Below the pieces are notes generated by a model. The model saw nothing but the letters and a program-made list of their open reading frames with translations. It searched no databases and was not told where the DNA came from. 64,000 nucleotides of DNA from Methylomarinovum caldicuralii (GTDB taxonomy: Bacteria > Pseudomonadota > Gammaproteobacteria > Methylococcales > Methylothermaceae): assembly GCF_033126985.1 (NCBI RefSeq), contig NZ_AP024714.1, positions 1,408,990-1,472,989 of the forward strand, given 5' to 3'. The position numbers and the translations under genes are program-made. Of this stretch, positions 44,095 to 52,239 are shown piece after piece; positions within the stretch are counted from its first letter, which is position 1, and each line of letters begins with the position of its first letter.

Positions 44095-45048
44095 ATGTCT
44101 GCTGAATTTGCCGCCCCGGGCGTCGAAATCTTCGCCCCGGCGCGGTTGCATCTGGGATTTCTTGATCTGGGCGGCGGCCTGGGCCGGCGTTTCGGCAGTC
44201 TTGGGGTCGCCATCACCGGTTTCGGCACCCGCCTGCGGTTGCGCCCGGCAGCTTCCCTGCAGGTCGTGGGGCCTGCGCGCCTGGAGACCCTGGCGCGGCG
44301 GCTGCTGGCGGAACTGGCGTTGCCGCCGGCGCAGATCACGTTGGTGGAGGAGATTCCTGCCCATGCCGGTCTCGGCTCCGGGACCCAGCTGGCGTTGGCG
44401 GCCGGGATGGGACTGGCGCGGCTGCACGGCCGTCCGCTGACGCCGCAGCAGGTGGCGATCGCCGCCGGGCGCGGGGCGCGTTCCGGCATCGGGATTGCGG
44501 CCTTCGAGCAGGGGGGCTTTCTGGTGGACGGCGGCCGGGGGAAGGAAAGCGGCGTCCCGCCGCTGCTGTCGCGTTTGCCGGTGCCGGAATCGTGGCGCTG
44601 GCTGCTGCTCTTCGATCCGGGGTTCCGGGGATTGCACGGCGAGCGCGAGCGCCAGGCCTTCCGGCGTCTGCCGCGTTATCCCCGCCACTTGGCGGCCGAG
44701 GCCTGCCACCGCCTGCTGATGCAGGGGTTGCCGGCACTGGCGGAGGCGGATTTCGCCGCCTTTGCCGAAACCCTGGGGTGGATCCAGCGGGCCAACGGGG
44801 ATTATTTCGCTCCGGCCCAGGGGGGGCGTTACACCAGCCCGCGGGTCGCAGCAGCCCTGAAATGGCTGGAAGATCGGGGATGGCGCGGCCTGGGCCAGAG
44901 TTCCTGGGGGCCGACCGGGTTCTGCCTGTTTCCCGACCCCGAAAGCGCCGCCTCCGAAGTGCGGCGACTGGCAGCGGCCCTGACGGGGGGCGGCTTGCAC
45001 CTTGAGATCGTGGCGGGCCGCAACCACGGCGCTCAGTGGCGTTCGTGA
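44095..45048 (+). CDS. mptG: Beta-ribofuranosylaminobenzene 5'-phosphate synthase
   Basis: First committed enzyme of tetrahydromethanopterin synthesis; joins p-aminobenzoate and phosphoribosyl pyrophosphate with loss of CO2. The 317-residue protein belongs to the GHMK-like fold. It begins EIFAPARLHLGFLDL, has the glycine-rich EEIPAHAGLGSGTQLALAAG and GARSGIGIAAFEQGGFLVDG motifs, and near the end LGQSSWGPTGFCLFP. It heads the C1-cofactor cluster, and pabB, which supplies the pABA precursor, lies 7 kb downstream. Confidence 0.9.
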   Translation: MSAEFAAPGVEIFAPARLHLGFLDLGGGLGRRFGSLGVAITGFGTRLRLRPAASLQVVGPARLETLARRLLAELALPPAQITLVEEIPAHAGLGSGTQLALAAGMGLARLHGRPLTPQQVAIAAGRGARSGIGIAAFEQGGFLVDGGRGKESGVPPLLSRLPVPESWRWLLLFDPGFRGLHGERERQAFRRLPRYPRHLAAEACHRLLMQGLPALAEADFAAFAETLGWIQRANGDYFAPAQGGRYTSPRVAAALKWLEDRGWRGLGQSSWGPTGFCLFPDPESAASEVRRLAAALTGGGLHLEIVAGRNHGAQWRS

Positions 45049-46139
45049 AGCCCGCGCTCCTCATCGTCGCCCATTCCGGCCGCCTGCTGGCCCAGGCAGC
45101 CCGGCAGGCCGGCTACCGGCCGCTGGTGGTGGATGCCTTCGGAGATCTGGACACCCGGGCGGCGGCAGCGGCGGTCGAGGTGGTAGGGGCCTTTCGCCCT
45201 CCGGCTCTTATGGCGGCCGCCCGGGCATTGATCGCGCGACATGCACCGGTTGGCTGGCTGTACGGCCCTGGCGTGGAAGCCTTCCCCGAAACGATCGCCG
45301 AACTGTCCCGCCTCTGTCCGCTGTACGGTAATCCCGCCGAGGTGGTGTGCGAATGCGTCGAGCCTGAGCGTTTTTTCCGTTGGTTGCGCGCCCTGGAGAT
45401 CCCGTTTCCGGAGGTGCGCAGGACTGCGCCCGGGAAAGGTGCGTGGCTGTTCAAGCGTCCGGGAACGAGCGGCGGCGAGGGGGTGTATCGCTGTCCGGGG
45501 CCGGCCGATGGCCGGGGCGGTTACTTTCAGCGTTATGTGCCGGGTCCGGTCCATTGCCTGGCCTTCGTGGCCGATGGGGAGGAAATTCTCTGGCACGGAT
45601 TTAACACCCTTTTGACTTGCCCCTATAATGACGACCGTCCCTACCGCTTCAGGGGGATCGTCAACCGGGCCCGCCTGCCACGCCGCGCCGCCCGGCGGGT
45701 GATCGCCGCCGCCCGGTGTCTGGTATCAAGTCTGGGATTGGTCGGCTGGCATGGTCTGGACTTCATCCTCGATGCGGGCGGCTGTCCACAGGTACTGGAG
45801 CTCAATCCCCGTCCCGGTGCCTCGGTGGCGGTCTGGGGCCGCGCGTGGGCGAGGGGACCTGTGGCGTTGCAGCTGGCGGCCTGCCGCCGGCGGCCGCTGC
45901 CGCCGGGGCGGTTGCCGCCGCCGGCCGCTTGGGAGATCGTTTTCGCCCCCCGGCGGCTTCTCCTGGAGCGATGGGATTGGCCGGCCTGGTGCGCTGACCT
46001 GCCGCTGCCGGGGACCGTAATTGCGACCGGCGCGCCGGTTTGCAGTATCGAGGCGAGGGGGCGCTCGCCGCGGCAGGCGATGGGGCGCCTGGCGTTGCGG
46101 CGCCGCTGGCTTGAACGACAATTAAAATCAAATCCATGA
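45045..46139 (+). CDS. ATP-grasp protein of the H4MPT gene cluster
   Basis: Predicted ATP-dependent carboxylate-amine ligase, about 364 residues. An N-terminal pre-ATP domain ([20 protein letters not shown]) precedes the ATP-grasp part ([35 protein letters not shown]) and the metal site ([20 protein letters not shown]). Similar genes occur in H4MPT clusters of methylotrophs (ORF17-like in Methylobacterium, from memory); the reaction is not established. GTG 45045 overlaps the mptG stop codon; GTG 45036 is also possible. A near-consensus promoter lies inside the gene at 45601. Confidence 0.8.
   Translation: MKPALLIVAHSGRLLAQAARQAGYRPLVVDAFGDLDTRAAAAAVEVVGAFRPPALMAAARALIARHAPVGWLYGPGVEAFPETIAELSRLCPLYGNPAEVVCECVEPERFFRWLRALEIPFPEVRRTAPGKGAWLFKRPGTSGGEGVYRCPGPADGRGGYFQRYVPGPVHCLAFVADGEEILWHGFNTLLTCPYNDDRPYRFRGIVNRARLPRRAARRVIAAARCLVSSLGLVGWHGLDFILDAGGCPQVLELNPRPGASVAVWGRAWARGPVALQLAACRRRPLPPGRLPPPAAWEIVFAPRRLLLERWDWPAWCADLPLPGTVIATGAPVCSIEARGRSPRQAMGRLALRRRWLERQLKSNP
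45601..45629 (+). promoter_or_regulatory. Intragenic sigma-70 promoter upstream of mch
   Basis: TTAACA (45601-45606), a 17-base spacer and TATAAT (45624-45629) give a near-perfect sigma-70 promoter inside the ATP-grasp gene, about 520 bases before mch. In a region of roughly 66% GC this match is striking. It could drive mch and the genes after it independently of mptG. Confidence 0.5.
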
Positions 46140-46152
46140 TGACAGAGGTGGA

Positions 46153-47133
46153 ATGACGATGACGGAACAAATCGGGGTCAGCATCAATTTCACGGCCAAG
46201 CCGCTGGTGGAAAGCCTGGTGCGGGATGCAGCGCTGCTGCGCCTGAAGGTGGAGCGACTCGACAACGGCGTCACCCTGGTGGACGCCGGGATCGAGGCCG
46301 ACGGCGGACTGGAGGCCGGGCGGCGGATCGCGGAGATCTGCATGGGCGGCATGGGGACGGTGACCCTGGCCCACAGCGCCCTGACCCCGGGATGGCCGCT
46401 TCGCGTCCACGTCCATGCCACCGATCCGGTGCTGTCGTGCCTGGGGAGCCAGTATGCCGGATGGAGCCTGTCCCACGGCAAGGGCAAGGAGGCGTTTTAC
46501 GCCCTGGGATCGGGGCCGGCCCGTTCCATGTGCGTCAAGGAGGCTCTGTTCAAGGAGCTCGACTACAAGGACAAGGCCGACGCCACCGTCCTGGTGCTGG
46601 AGGTGGACAAGTATCCGCCCCTGGAACTGCTCGACAAGATCGCCGCCGACTGCGGCATCCAGCCTGCCGGACTGACGGTGATCGTCACCCCCACCTCCAG
46701 CCTCGCCGGCGGCCTGCAGGTGGTGGCGCGGGTGCTGGAAGTGGCCATGCACAAGGCACACGAACTGGGCTTCCCGCTGGAGCACATCGTCGACGGTTCC
46801 GGCAGCGCCCCGGTGCCGCCGCCGGCGCCGGACTTCATTACCGCCATGGGGCGCACCAACGACGCCATCCTGTTCGCTGGGCAGGTGCATCTGTTCGTCA
46901 AGGGCGAAGACGAGGCGGCGGAAAAGCTGGCCCATGATCTGCCCAGCTCCACCTCGCGGGATTACGGCAAACCCTTCGCCCAGGTGTTCAAGGAATACGA
47001 GTACGATTTCTTCAAGGTCGATCCGATGCTGTTCAGCCCCGCCAGCGTGATGGTGACGGCGATCGAATCGGGGCGGAGCTTCCGCGCCGGCAGGCTCGAC
47101 GAGGAACTGTTGGCCCGCTCCTTCGGTGCATGA
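46153..47133 (+). CDS. mch: Methenyltetrahydromethanopterin cyclohydrolase
   Basis: Interconverts methenyl-H4MPT and 5-formyl-H4MPT in the formaldehyde oxidation pathway, cytoplasmic. The 326-residue protein shows family segments [43 protein letters not shown] and [25 protein letters not shown]. It starts at ATG 46153, 13 bases after the ATP-grasp gene, and overlaps the following ATP-grasp gene by 4 bases. The mch-ORF5-ORF7-fae order matches the Methylobacterium cluster. Confidence 0.96.
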   Translation: MTMTEQIGVSINFTAKPLVESLVRDAALLRLKVERLDNGVTLVDAGIEADGGLEAGRRIAEICMGGMGTVTLAHSALTPGWPLRVHVHATDPVLSCLGSQYAGWSLSHGKGKEAFYALGSGPARSMCVKEALFKELDYKDKADATVLVLEVDKYPPLELLDKIAADCGIQPAGLTVIVTPTSSLAGGLQVVARVLEVAMHKAHELGFPLEHIVDGSGSAPVPPPAPDFITAMGRTNDAILFAGQVHLFVKGEDEAAEKLAHDLPSSTSRDYGKPFAQVFKEYEYDFFKVDPMLFSPASVMVTAIESGRSFRAGRLDEELLARSFGA

Positions 47134-48014
47134 GGCGCCGTATCGCCATCGTCACCGACGATCCGGGATGGCACGGCGCCAGACTGCGGCAGGCGCTGGC
47201 CCGGCGGGGCTTCGAGGCGGTGTTCACCAGCCTCAACGGCGGCCGCCTGCAGACTTCCGCCTCCCCCCCTGTGGTCCTGCCCGGCTTCGAAGACGACCTG
47301 CCGGCCGGGGTCTTCGTCCGCGGGATTCAGGGCGGGACGCTGGAGCAGCTCATCCTGCGCCTCGATCTGCTGCACGCCTGTGAGGCCCTCGGGGTGCCGC
47401 TCTACAATCCGCCGCGGGCGATCGAGCTCAGCGTCGACAAGGGCATCGCCAGCCTGTTGTTGTCCCGGGCGGAGGTGCCGACGCCGCCCACCTGGGTGAC
47501 GGCCCAGCGCGATGAGGCGCTTGCCATCGCCGCCAGGGAGCTGGCCGCTGGCCACTGGCTGGTTTCCAAGCCGTTGTTCGGTTCCCAGGGAGAAGGGGTT
47601 GAACGCCATCGGGACCTTGCTTCCCTGGAGGCCCTGCAACCGGCCGGCGGGGTTTACTATCTGCAACGTTTCGTCGGTATCGACCCGCCGGAGGATTACC
47701 GGGTGTTCGTCATCGGCGACCGGGTCATCGCCGCCATGCGGCGCTGCGGGGTGGAATGGCGTACCAACGTGGCCCGGGGCGGGCGTTGCGAGGCGGTGGC
47801 GCTCGAAGAGATGCCGGTGCAGCTGGCCTTGGAGGTGGCGCGGATCCTTGGGATGCGTTATGCCGGTGTCGATCTGCTGCGTGACGGGGAAGGGCGCTGG
47901 TGGGTGATCGAGGTCAACGGGATTCCGGCCTGGAAGGGACTGCAAAGTGTGTGTGAAGTGGACGTCACCGAAATGTTGATTCAGGATTTCCTGTCCGGAA
48001 TCGTATCATTCTGA
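47130..48014 (+). CDS. RimK-like ATP-grasp protein (ORF5-type, H4MPT/methylofuran cluster)
   Basis: ATP-grasp ligase of 294 residues placed between mch and a CitG-like gene, as ORF5 in Methylobacterium. It has a RimK-like layout: pre-ATP domain ([20 protein letters not shown]), ATP-binding lysine in [24 protein letters not shown], and the metal-binding [19 protein letters not shown]. RimK relatives add glutamates, which would suit a glutamate-tailed cofactor such as H4MPT derivatives or methylofuran; this role is inference. Confidence 0.82.
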   Translation: MRRRIAIVTDDPGWHGARLRQALARRGFEAVFTSLNGGRLQTSASPPVVLPGFEDDLPAGVFVRGIQGGTLEQLILRLDLLHACEALGVPLYNPPRAIELSVDKGIASLLLSRAEVPTPPTWVTAQRDEALAIAARELAAGHWLVSKPLFGSQGEGVERHRDLASLEALQPAGGVYYLQRFVGIDPPEDYRVFVIGDRVIAAMRRCGVEWRTNVARGGRCEAVALEEMPVQLALEVARILGMRYAGVDLLRDGEGRWWVIEVNGIPAWKGLQSVCEVDVTEMLIQDFLSGIVSF

Positions 48015-48889
48015 TGGATTCGGTGCTGGAAGCCTGTTACCGGGAAGCCTGCCGCCTCGATGTCGAGGCTTTCAAGCCCGGCAATGTCAGCGTCTATGCC
48101 GAGGGACATGGCATGCGCGTCGCTCACTTCCTCCGCAGCGCCGAGGTCAGCGCCCCCTGGTTGTGCCGTTTTGATCTATCTTTGGGAGAGCGTATCTACC
48201 GGGCGATGCGGGCGACCCTCGACGCCGTCGGTTGCAACACCAATCTGGGGATCGTATTGCTGGCGGCGCCGCTGCTGGCGGCGGCCTCGCAGTCCGGTGA
48301 CGGGAATCTGCGGGATTCCCTGCGCCGGGTGCTGACGGCGACCACCCGCGAGGATGCCGCCTGGGTGTACCGGGCGATCCGAGAGGTCGAGCCCGGCGGT
48401 CTGGGGCGGGTGGCAGAAGGGGACGTGCGCGAGGAACCCCGGATGACCCTGCGGGAAGCGATGGCGTTGGCGAAAAACCACGATCGCGTTGCTTTTAACT
48501 ATACTTTTTATTACAAAGATATTTATACGCTGGGAATTCCTAGGTATCATAATGGCGTTTATCGATGGGGGGATGAGCGTTGGGCGACCGTGCTGGTCTT
48601 TACGGCTTTGTTGCGGCGCATTCCCGATACCCATGTCGAGCGCAAGTTCGGTAAACGGTTCACAGAGATGATCCAGGCGGAAATGTTGCGTTTGGAGTCT
48701 TTGTTGCTTGAAACCGACACGCCCGAAGCGCTGGTTCCGGCGATCCGTGCGATCGACGCGCGCTTCAAGCGGGAAGGGATCAATCCGGGCACCACGGCCG
48801 ATCTGACGGTCACAACCTTGTTGGCCGTGCGTCTGGAAAAATGGCTGTCTTCGGCTGGATCGGAGGCAGGGCGGGTGTCGGGAACCTGA
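48014..48889 (+). CDS. CitG-like protein (ORF7-type, H4MPT cluster)
   Basis: A 291-residue member of the triphosphoribosyl-dephospho-CoA synthase family, with CYREACRLDVEAFKPGNVSVY, the conserved VGCNTNLGIVLLAAPLL and a C-terminal KREGINPGTTADLTVTTLLA. In methylotrophs this family (ORF7) sits in the mch-fae cluster with a cofactor-biosynthesis role not biochemically settled. Codons around 48485-48560 are markedly AT-rich compared with the rest of the gene and could hold a promoter for fae. Its stop codon lies in the loop of a perfect hairpin. Confidence 0.84.
   Translation: MDSVLEACYREACRLDVEAFKPGNVSVYAEGHGMRVAHFLRSAEVSAPWLCRFDLSLGERIYRAMRATLDAVGCNTNLGIVLLAAPLLAAASQSGDGNLRDSLRRVLTATTREDAAWVYRAIREVEPGGLGRVAEGDVREEPRMTLREAMALAKNHDRVAFNYTFYYKDIYTLGIPRYHNGVYRWGDERWATVLVFTALLRRIPDTHVERKFGKRFTEMIQAEMLRLESLLLETDTPEALVPAIRAIDARFKREGINPGTTADLTVTTLLAVRLEKWLSSAGSEAGRVSGT
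48489..48517 (+). promoter_or_regulatory. Possible intragenic promoter upstream of fae
   Basis: TTGCTT (48489-48494), 17 bases and TACAAA (48512-48517) lie in the most AT-rich patch of the CitG-like gene, about 470 bases before fae. It is a reasonable sigma-70 match, supported only by composition. Confidence 0.3.
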
Positions 48890-48897
48890 GGTTCCCG
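48879..48897 (+). promoter_or_regulatory. Perfect hairpin at the ORF7-fae junction
   Basis: CGGGAACC (48879-48886) pairs fully with GGTTCCCG (48890-48897). The 3-base loop is the TGA stop of the upstream gene. There is no T-tract, so it is more likely an mRNA processing or stabilising structure for fae than a terminator. Confidence 0.5.
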
Positions 48898-48985
48898 GTC
48901 ACTCATCAAGGGGAGGCACGAGATGTCGTTGATTCAAAAGATTCTGGCATTATTTTCATCAACCGATCAAGAGGAAACAGCAAGA

Positions 48986-49498
48986 ATGGCAAAAATAAAC
49001 AAACTGCGCGTGGGTGAATCCCTGAAGGGCGAGGGCAACGAAGTCGCACACATCGATCTGATCATCGGTCCCAGGGGCTCGGCGGCGGAAACCGCGTTCG
49101 CCAACTGCCTGACCAATAACAAGTCCGGTCACAGCGCCTTGCTGGCGGTGGTGGCGCCCAACCTGATGTGCAAGCCGGCCACGGTGATGTTCAACAAGGT
49201 CACCATCAAGAACGGCAAGCAGGCCACCCAGATGTTCGGCCCGGCCCAGCGCGGTGTCGCCATGGCGGTGACCGAGTGTCTGGAAGATGGCACCATTCCC
49301 ATGGACGAGGCCGACGATCTGTTCATCTGCGTCGGCGTCTTCATTCACTGGCTGGCCGAGGATGACGCCAAGATCCAGGACTACAACTACGAGGCCACCA
49401 AGGAAGCGATCAAGCGTGCGGTGGCCGGCGAACCCACGCCCAAGGAAGTGGTGGAAAAGGCCAAGGAAGTGCACCATCCCTTCGCGGCCCACGACTGA
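48986..49498 (+). CDS. fae: Formaldehyde-activating enzyme
   Basis: Catalyses condensation of formaldehyde with H4MPT to methylene-H4MPT and is usually among the most abundant proteins of methylotrophs. ATG 48986 gives 170 residues, the length of the Methylobacterium enzyme. Motifs include [20 protein letters not shown], with the catalytic His, then [15 protein letters not shown] and [13 protein letters not shown]. An upstream in-frame ATG (48923) has a stronger AAGGGGAGG site and would add 21 residues. That stretch uses rare AT-rich codons and is not family-like, so the shorter form is preferred. Confidence 0.95.
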   Translation: MAKINKLRVGESLKGEGNEVAHIDLIIGPRGSAAETAFANCLTNNKSGHSALLAVVAPNLMCKPATVMFNKVTIKNGKQATQMFGPAQRGVAMAVTECLEDGTIPMDEADDLFICVGVFIHWLAEDDAKIQDYNYEATKEAIKRAVAGEPTPKEVVEKAKEVHHPFAAHD

Positions 49499-49517
49499 TA
49501 CCGCGCCACTCCCGGAT

Positions 49518-50210
49518 TCAGGAGCCGTCATCGCCCGCGATGGCGGCTTTTGTCGTTCCTGGCAGGGCGCTCTGGTGGAGCGCAGTGGCGACCAGCGCTG
49601 CGTGGACGCCGAGCGCCGCCAGCCGGTCCAGATCCCCCTGATGACGGACGCCGCCGGCGGCGATCCAGCGGATCTGCGGAAAACGCCGGCGGAAGTGCTC
49701 CAGGCGCGCCCAGTCCGGTCCCCGGCCGCTGCCCACCTGGGGCAGGCTCATGAGGATGACCTGGGGAGGCCAGTGTTCCGGTCGCCGCAGCAGCCAGTCC
49801 GGCCCCCGGAAACCGCTGGCGTCAAAGTCCAGGGACAGGATCCAGTCGTGGCGCCAGCGTGCCGGTTCGTCTTCGGCGTCCGAAGGCAGGGTTTCGCTGC
49901 CGACTACCGGCAGGATGCCGGGACCGGGCCGGGCGGGCGGCCAGCCGGCATCGATCCAGAGGGTGAGGGCGGGGAAACGCCTTTGAATGGCGTCGATAAT
50001 TATACCGTTATCTTCCTTTCGCAAAATCCGGTTCAGATCCGCGATGTACAGCGTATCGAAGCGGCAGCGGTCCAGGTAGCCGCTGACCAGTTCCAAGGGA
50101 TCGCCGTTTTTGCACAGGGGGGAGCGGACCGGACGGTAGCACTGGCGCTTTCCCTGCTGCGCCAGGACGGCTTTGCCGCCGAGTAGGTCGAGGACGGGAA
50201 TCAGTTTCAT
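49518..50210 (-). CDS. HisA-like TIM-barrel protein of the C1-cofactor cluster
   Basis: A 230-residue relative of the histidine enzyme HisA, shown by MKLIPVLDLLGGKAVLA, YLDRCRFDTLYIADLNRI and WIAAGGVRHQGDLDRLAALG. It is not HisA itself: the gene is far from any his gene and the phosphate-binding loops are poor. Related genes occur in methylotroph H4MPT/methylofuran clusters (COG1411-type); function unproven. ATG 50210 is preferred to 50216 because AGGAG is 7 bases away. Its start codon overlaps that of the divergent gene, and it is the only minus-strand gene in the cluster. Confidence 0.78.
   Translation of the reverse strand: MKLIPVLDLLGGKAVLAQQGKRQCYRPVRSPLCKNGDPLELVSGYLDRCRFDTLYIADLNRILRKEDNGIIIDAIQRRFPALTLWIDAGWPPARPGPGILPVVGSETLPSDAEDEPARWRHDWILSLDFDASGFRGPDWLLRRPEHWPPQVILMSLPQVGSGRGPDWARLEHFRRRFPQIRWIAAGGVRHQGDLDRLAALGVHAALVATALHQSALPGTTKAAIAGDDGS
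49524..49551 (+). terminator. Intrinsic terminator of fae
   Basis: A 10-bp stem (49524-49533 with 49538-49547, one G-T pair) and a 4-base loop are followed by four T. It lies 26 bases after fae and inside the last codons of the oppositely oriented HisA-like gene. Confidence 0.65.
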
Positions 50211-51174
50211 GGCCATTCTCCTGTTCGAATATGTTACCGGGGGCGGCATGGCGGCGGAACCGCTGCCTGCCGGCCTGGTGGCCGAGGCCGAGTGCATGTT
50301 GACGGCCCTGCGCCGCGAATTGGCGGCGGAACGGGTTTTACTGCTGCGCGATGCCCGTCTGCCCCTGACCCGTTGCGGAACCCACGAAACCATCATTCCG
50401 GTGGCCAGCGAGGCGGAATTTGCGGCCGCCTGGGTGCGGGCCCTGGATGAGGCGGATGAGGTCTGGCTGCTGGCGCCGGAAACTGATGGTATCCTGGCGG
50501 ATTTGAGCCGCCGGGTTCAGGCGGCCGGCAAGGTGCTGCTGGGAAGCCGCCCGGAGGCGGTTCGCCTGTGCGGGGACAAGTACGCGGCTTTCCGGCGGCT
50601 TCAGGGACAGGCGATTGCCTGCGTGCAGACCTGGTATCACGAGGAAGTCGATGCCGGTTTGCAGCCTCCCTGGGTGGTCAAGCCCGCCGACGGCGTCGGT
50701 TGCGAAGGGGTGCGCCTGGTTACCCGGAAGGATGACCTTGGTCCGGAGTTGGTGCAGCCCTATCTGCAGGGAGAGAATCTCAGCCTCAGCGCCGTCTTCG
50801 CCGCGGGAAAAGGAGTGTGTCTGAGCGTCAACCGCCAACGGATCGAAATCGAGGCGGGATTTTTCCATTTGCGGGGTTGTGAAGTCAATGTGCTGCCAGT
50901 ATCGGAATGGCAGGATCCGGTCGTCCGGATCGCCGCTGCCGTGCCGGGGCTTTGGGGGTATGCAGGCATCGATGTCATCGTCACCGCCGACGGTCCGGTG
51001 GTGGTCGAGATCAATCCACGCCTGACCTTGTCCTACGCGGGACTACAGGAAGCGCTGGGGGCGGCGGTGGCGCCGAAGATCCTGGCCCTGGCGCGTGGGC
51101 AAACCGATGTGGACGACATCGCCCGCTGGCGTCGCCGCCTGGGTCGGGGGCGATCTGTGGAGGTCAGGGCATGA
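50209..51174 (+). CDS. ATP-grasp protein, MfnD-like (possible tyramine-glutamate ligase)
   Basis: ATP-grasp protein of 321 residues starting MAILLFEYVTGGGMAAEPLP. Its FEYVTGGG start is characteristic of a family found with C1 cofactor genes and in methanogens (MfnD, tyramine-glutamate ligase of methanofuran synthesis). The lysine site PWVVKPADGVGCEGVRLV and metal site GIDVIVTADGPVVVEINPRL are intact. The assignment rests on family and on the MfnF-like and MfnE-like neighbours. It overlaps the next gene by 4 bases. Confidence 0.75.
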   Translation: MAILLFEYVTGGGMAAEPLPAGLVAEAECMLTALRRELAAERVLLLRDARLPLTRCGTHETIIPVASEAEFAAAWVRALDEADEVWLLAPETDGILADLSRRVQAAGKVLLGSRPEAVRLCGDKYAAFRRLQGQAIACVQTWYHEEVDAGLQPPWVVKPADGVGCEGVRLVTRKDDLGPELVQPYLQGENLSLSAVFAAGKGVCLSVNRQRIEIEAGFFHLRGCEVNVLPVSEWQDPVVRIAAAVPGLWGYAGIDVIVTADGPVVVEINPRLTLSYAGLQEALGAAVAPKILALARGQTDVDDIARWRRRLGRGRSVEVRA

Positions 51175-52214
51175 CGGATTTCGTCGTTGGCTGGGATCTG
51201 GGCGGCGCCCATGTGAAGGCGGCGCTGGTGCGCGAGGGGCGGCTGGTGCAGATCTGGCAGCAGCCCTGTCCCCTGTGGCGCGGTCTGGAGCAGCTCGACC
51301 GGGCCATGGACCCCATCCTGGCGCAGCTGCCTCCGAATCCCCGTCACAGCCTGACCATGACCGGGGAAATGGTGGATCGCTTCGCCAACCGCCGGCAGGG
51401 TGTGATGGCGCTGCTGACGCGCTTCACCGCCCGGGTGACAGGACCGGTCTGGATATTTGCCAGCACTGAATTTATACCGTTATCTTTAGTTAATCAAAAA
51501 ACCACAAAAACCATCGCCTCCGGAAACTGGCGACTGCCGGGATTGTGGCTAGCCAGGCAAAGCCAGACGGGATTGTTCGTCGATATCGGCAGCACCACCA
51601 CCGACCTGTTGCCCCTGGAGCGGGGACGATTGCTGTGCCGGGGGGAGGACGACCACAGCCGCCTGTGTGCCGGTGAGCTTCGTTATGCCGGCGTGGTGCG
51701 GACACCGTTGATGGCGCTGGCGGGCGAAATCCTTTTTCGCGGCGAGCGGGTGGGATTGATGGCCGAGCATTTCGCCACCATCGCCGACGTCTACCGCCTG
51801 CTCGGACAGCTGCCTTCCCGCGCCGATCAGGCCGAGACCGCCGACGGGGGACCGAAGACGGCCGAGGCCAGCGCCCGGCGCCTGGCGCGGATGGTCGGCC
51901 TGGATGCCGAGGACGCCTCCATGGCTGAATGGCAAGCGCTGGCGCGGGCCTTCCGGGAACGCCACTGGCAGCAGCTGACCTGGGATTGCCTGCGTCAGCT
52001 GGGGCGTCTTTCCGGGCCGGCGCAATCCCTGATCGGCGCCGGGGTAGGGCGTTTCCTGCTCCCGGAAGTGGCCCGCCGTCTCGGAATTGCCTATCGGGAT
52101 TTCTCCGAACTGGTGTCGGCGGAAACGACGACGGTTTTCGATCCGGCCGACTGCGCCCCGGCCGCGGCCCTGGCCCTGCTGCTGGCGGCCGATGATGGTA
52201 AGATGACAGGCTGA
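51171..52214 (+). CDS. MfnF-like H4MPT-linked C1 transfer pathway protein (hydantoinase/ASKHA-like)
   Basis: A 347-residue protein with an ASKHA-type phosphate motif FVVGWDLGGAHVKAALVREG and a second, GLFVDIGSTTTDLLPLERGR. It belongs to the family annotated as a probable H4MPT-linked C1 transfer pathway protein. The methanogen member MfnF couples the furan diphosphate to glutamyl-tyramine, so a methylofuran role is likely. ATG 51171 overlaps the preceding gene. A short AT-rich patch lies at 51470-51515 within the gene. Confidence 0.8.
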   Translation: MTDFVVGWDLGGAHVKAALVREGRLVQIWQQPCPLWRGLEQLDRAMDPILAQLPPNPRHSLTMTGEMVDRFANRRQGVMALLTRFTARVTGPVWIFASTEFIPLSLVNQKTTKTIASGNWRLPGLWLARQSQTGLFVDIGSTTTDLLPLERGRLLCRGEDDHSRLCAGELRYAGVVRTPLMALAGEILFRGERVGLMAEHFATIADVYRLLGQLPSRADQAETADGGPKTAEASARRLARMVGLDAEDASMAEWQALARAFRERHWQQLTWDCLRQLGRLSGPAQSLIGAGVGRFLLPEVARRLGIAYRDFSELVSAETTTVFDPADCAPAAALALLLAADDGKMTG

Positions 52215-52239
52215 CCTTCGACGCGCTCCCAAGGGATTC

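Noticed and set aside
50003..51488. The 15-base sequence TTATACCGTTATCTT occurring near 50000 and near 51473
   Set aside because: Both are in coding DNA and a few exact 15-base repeats are expected by chance in 64 kb. No further shared flanking sequence was seen.
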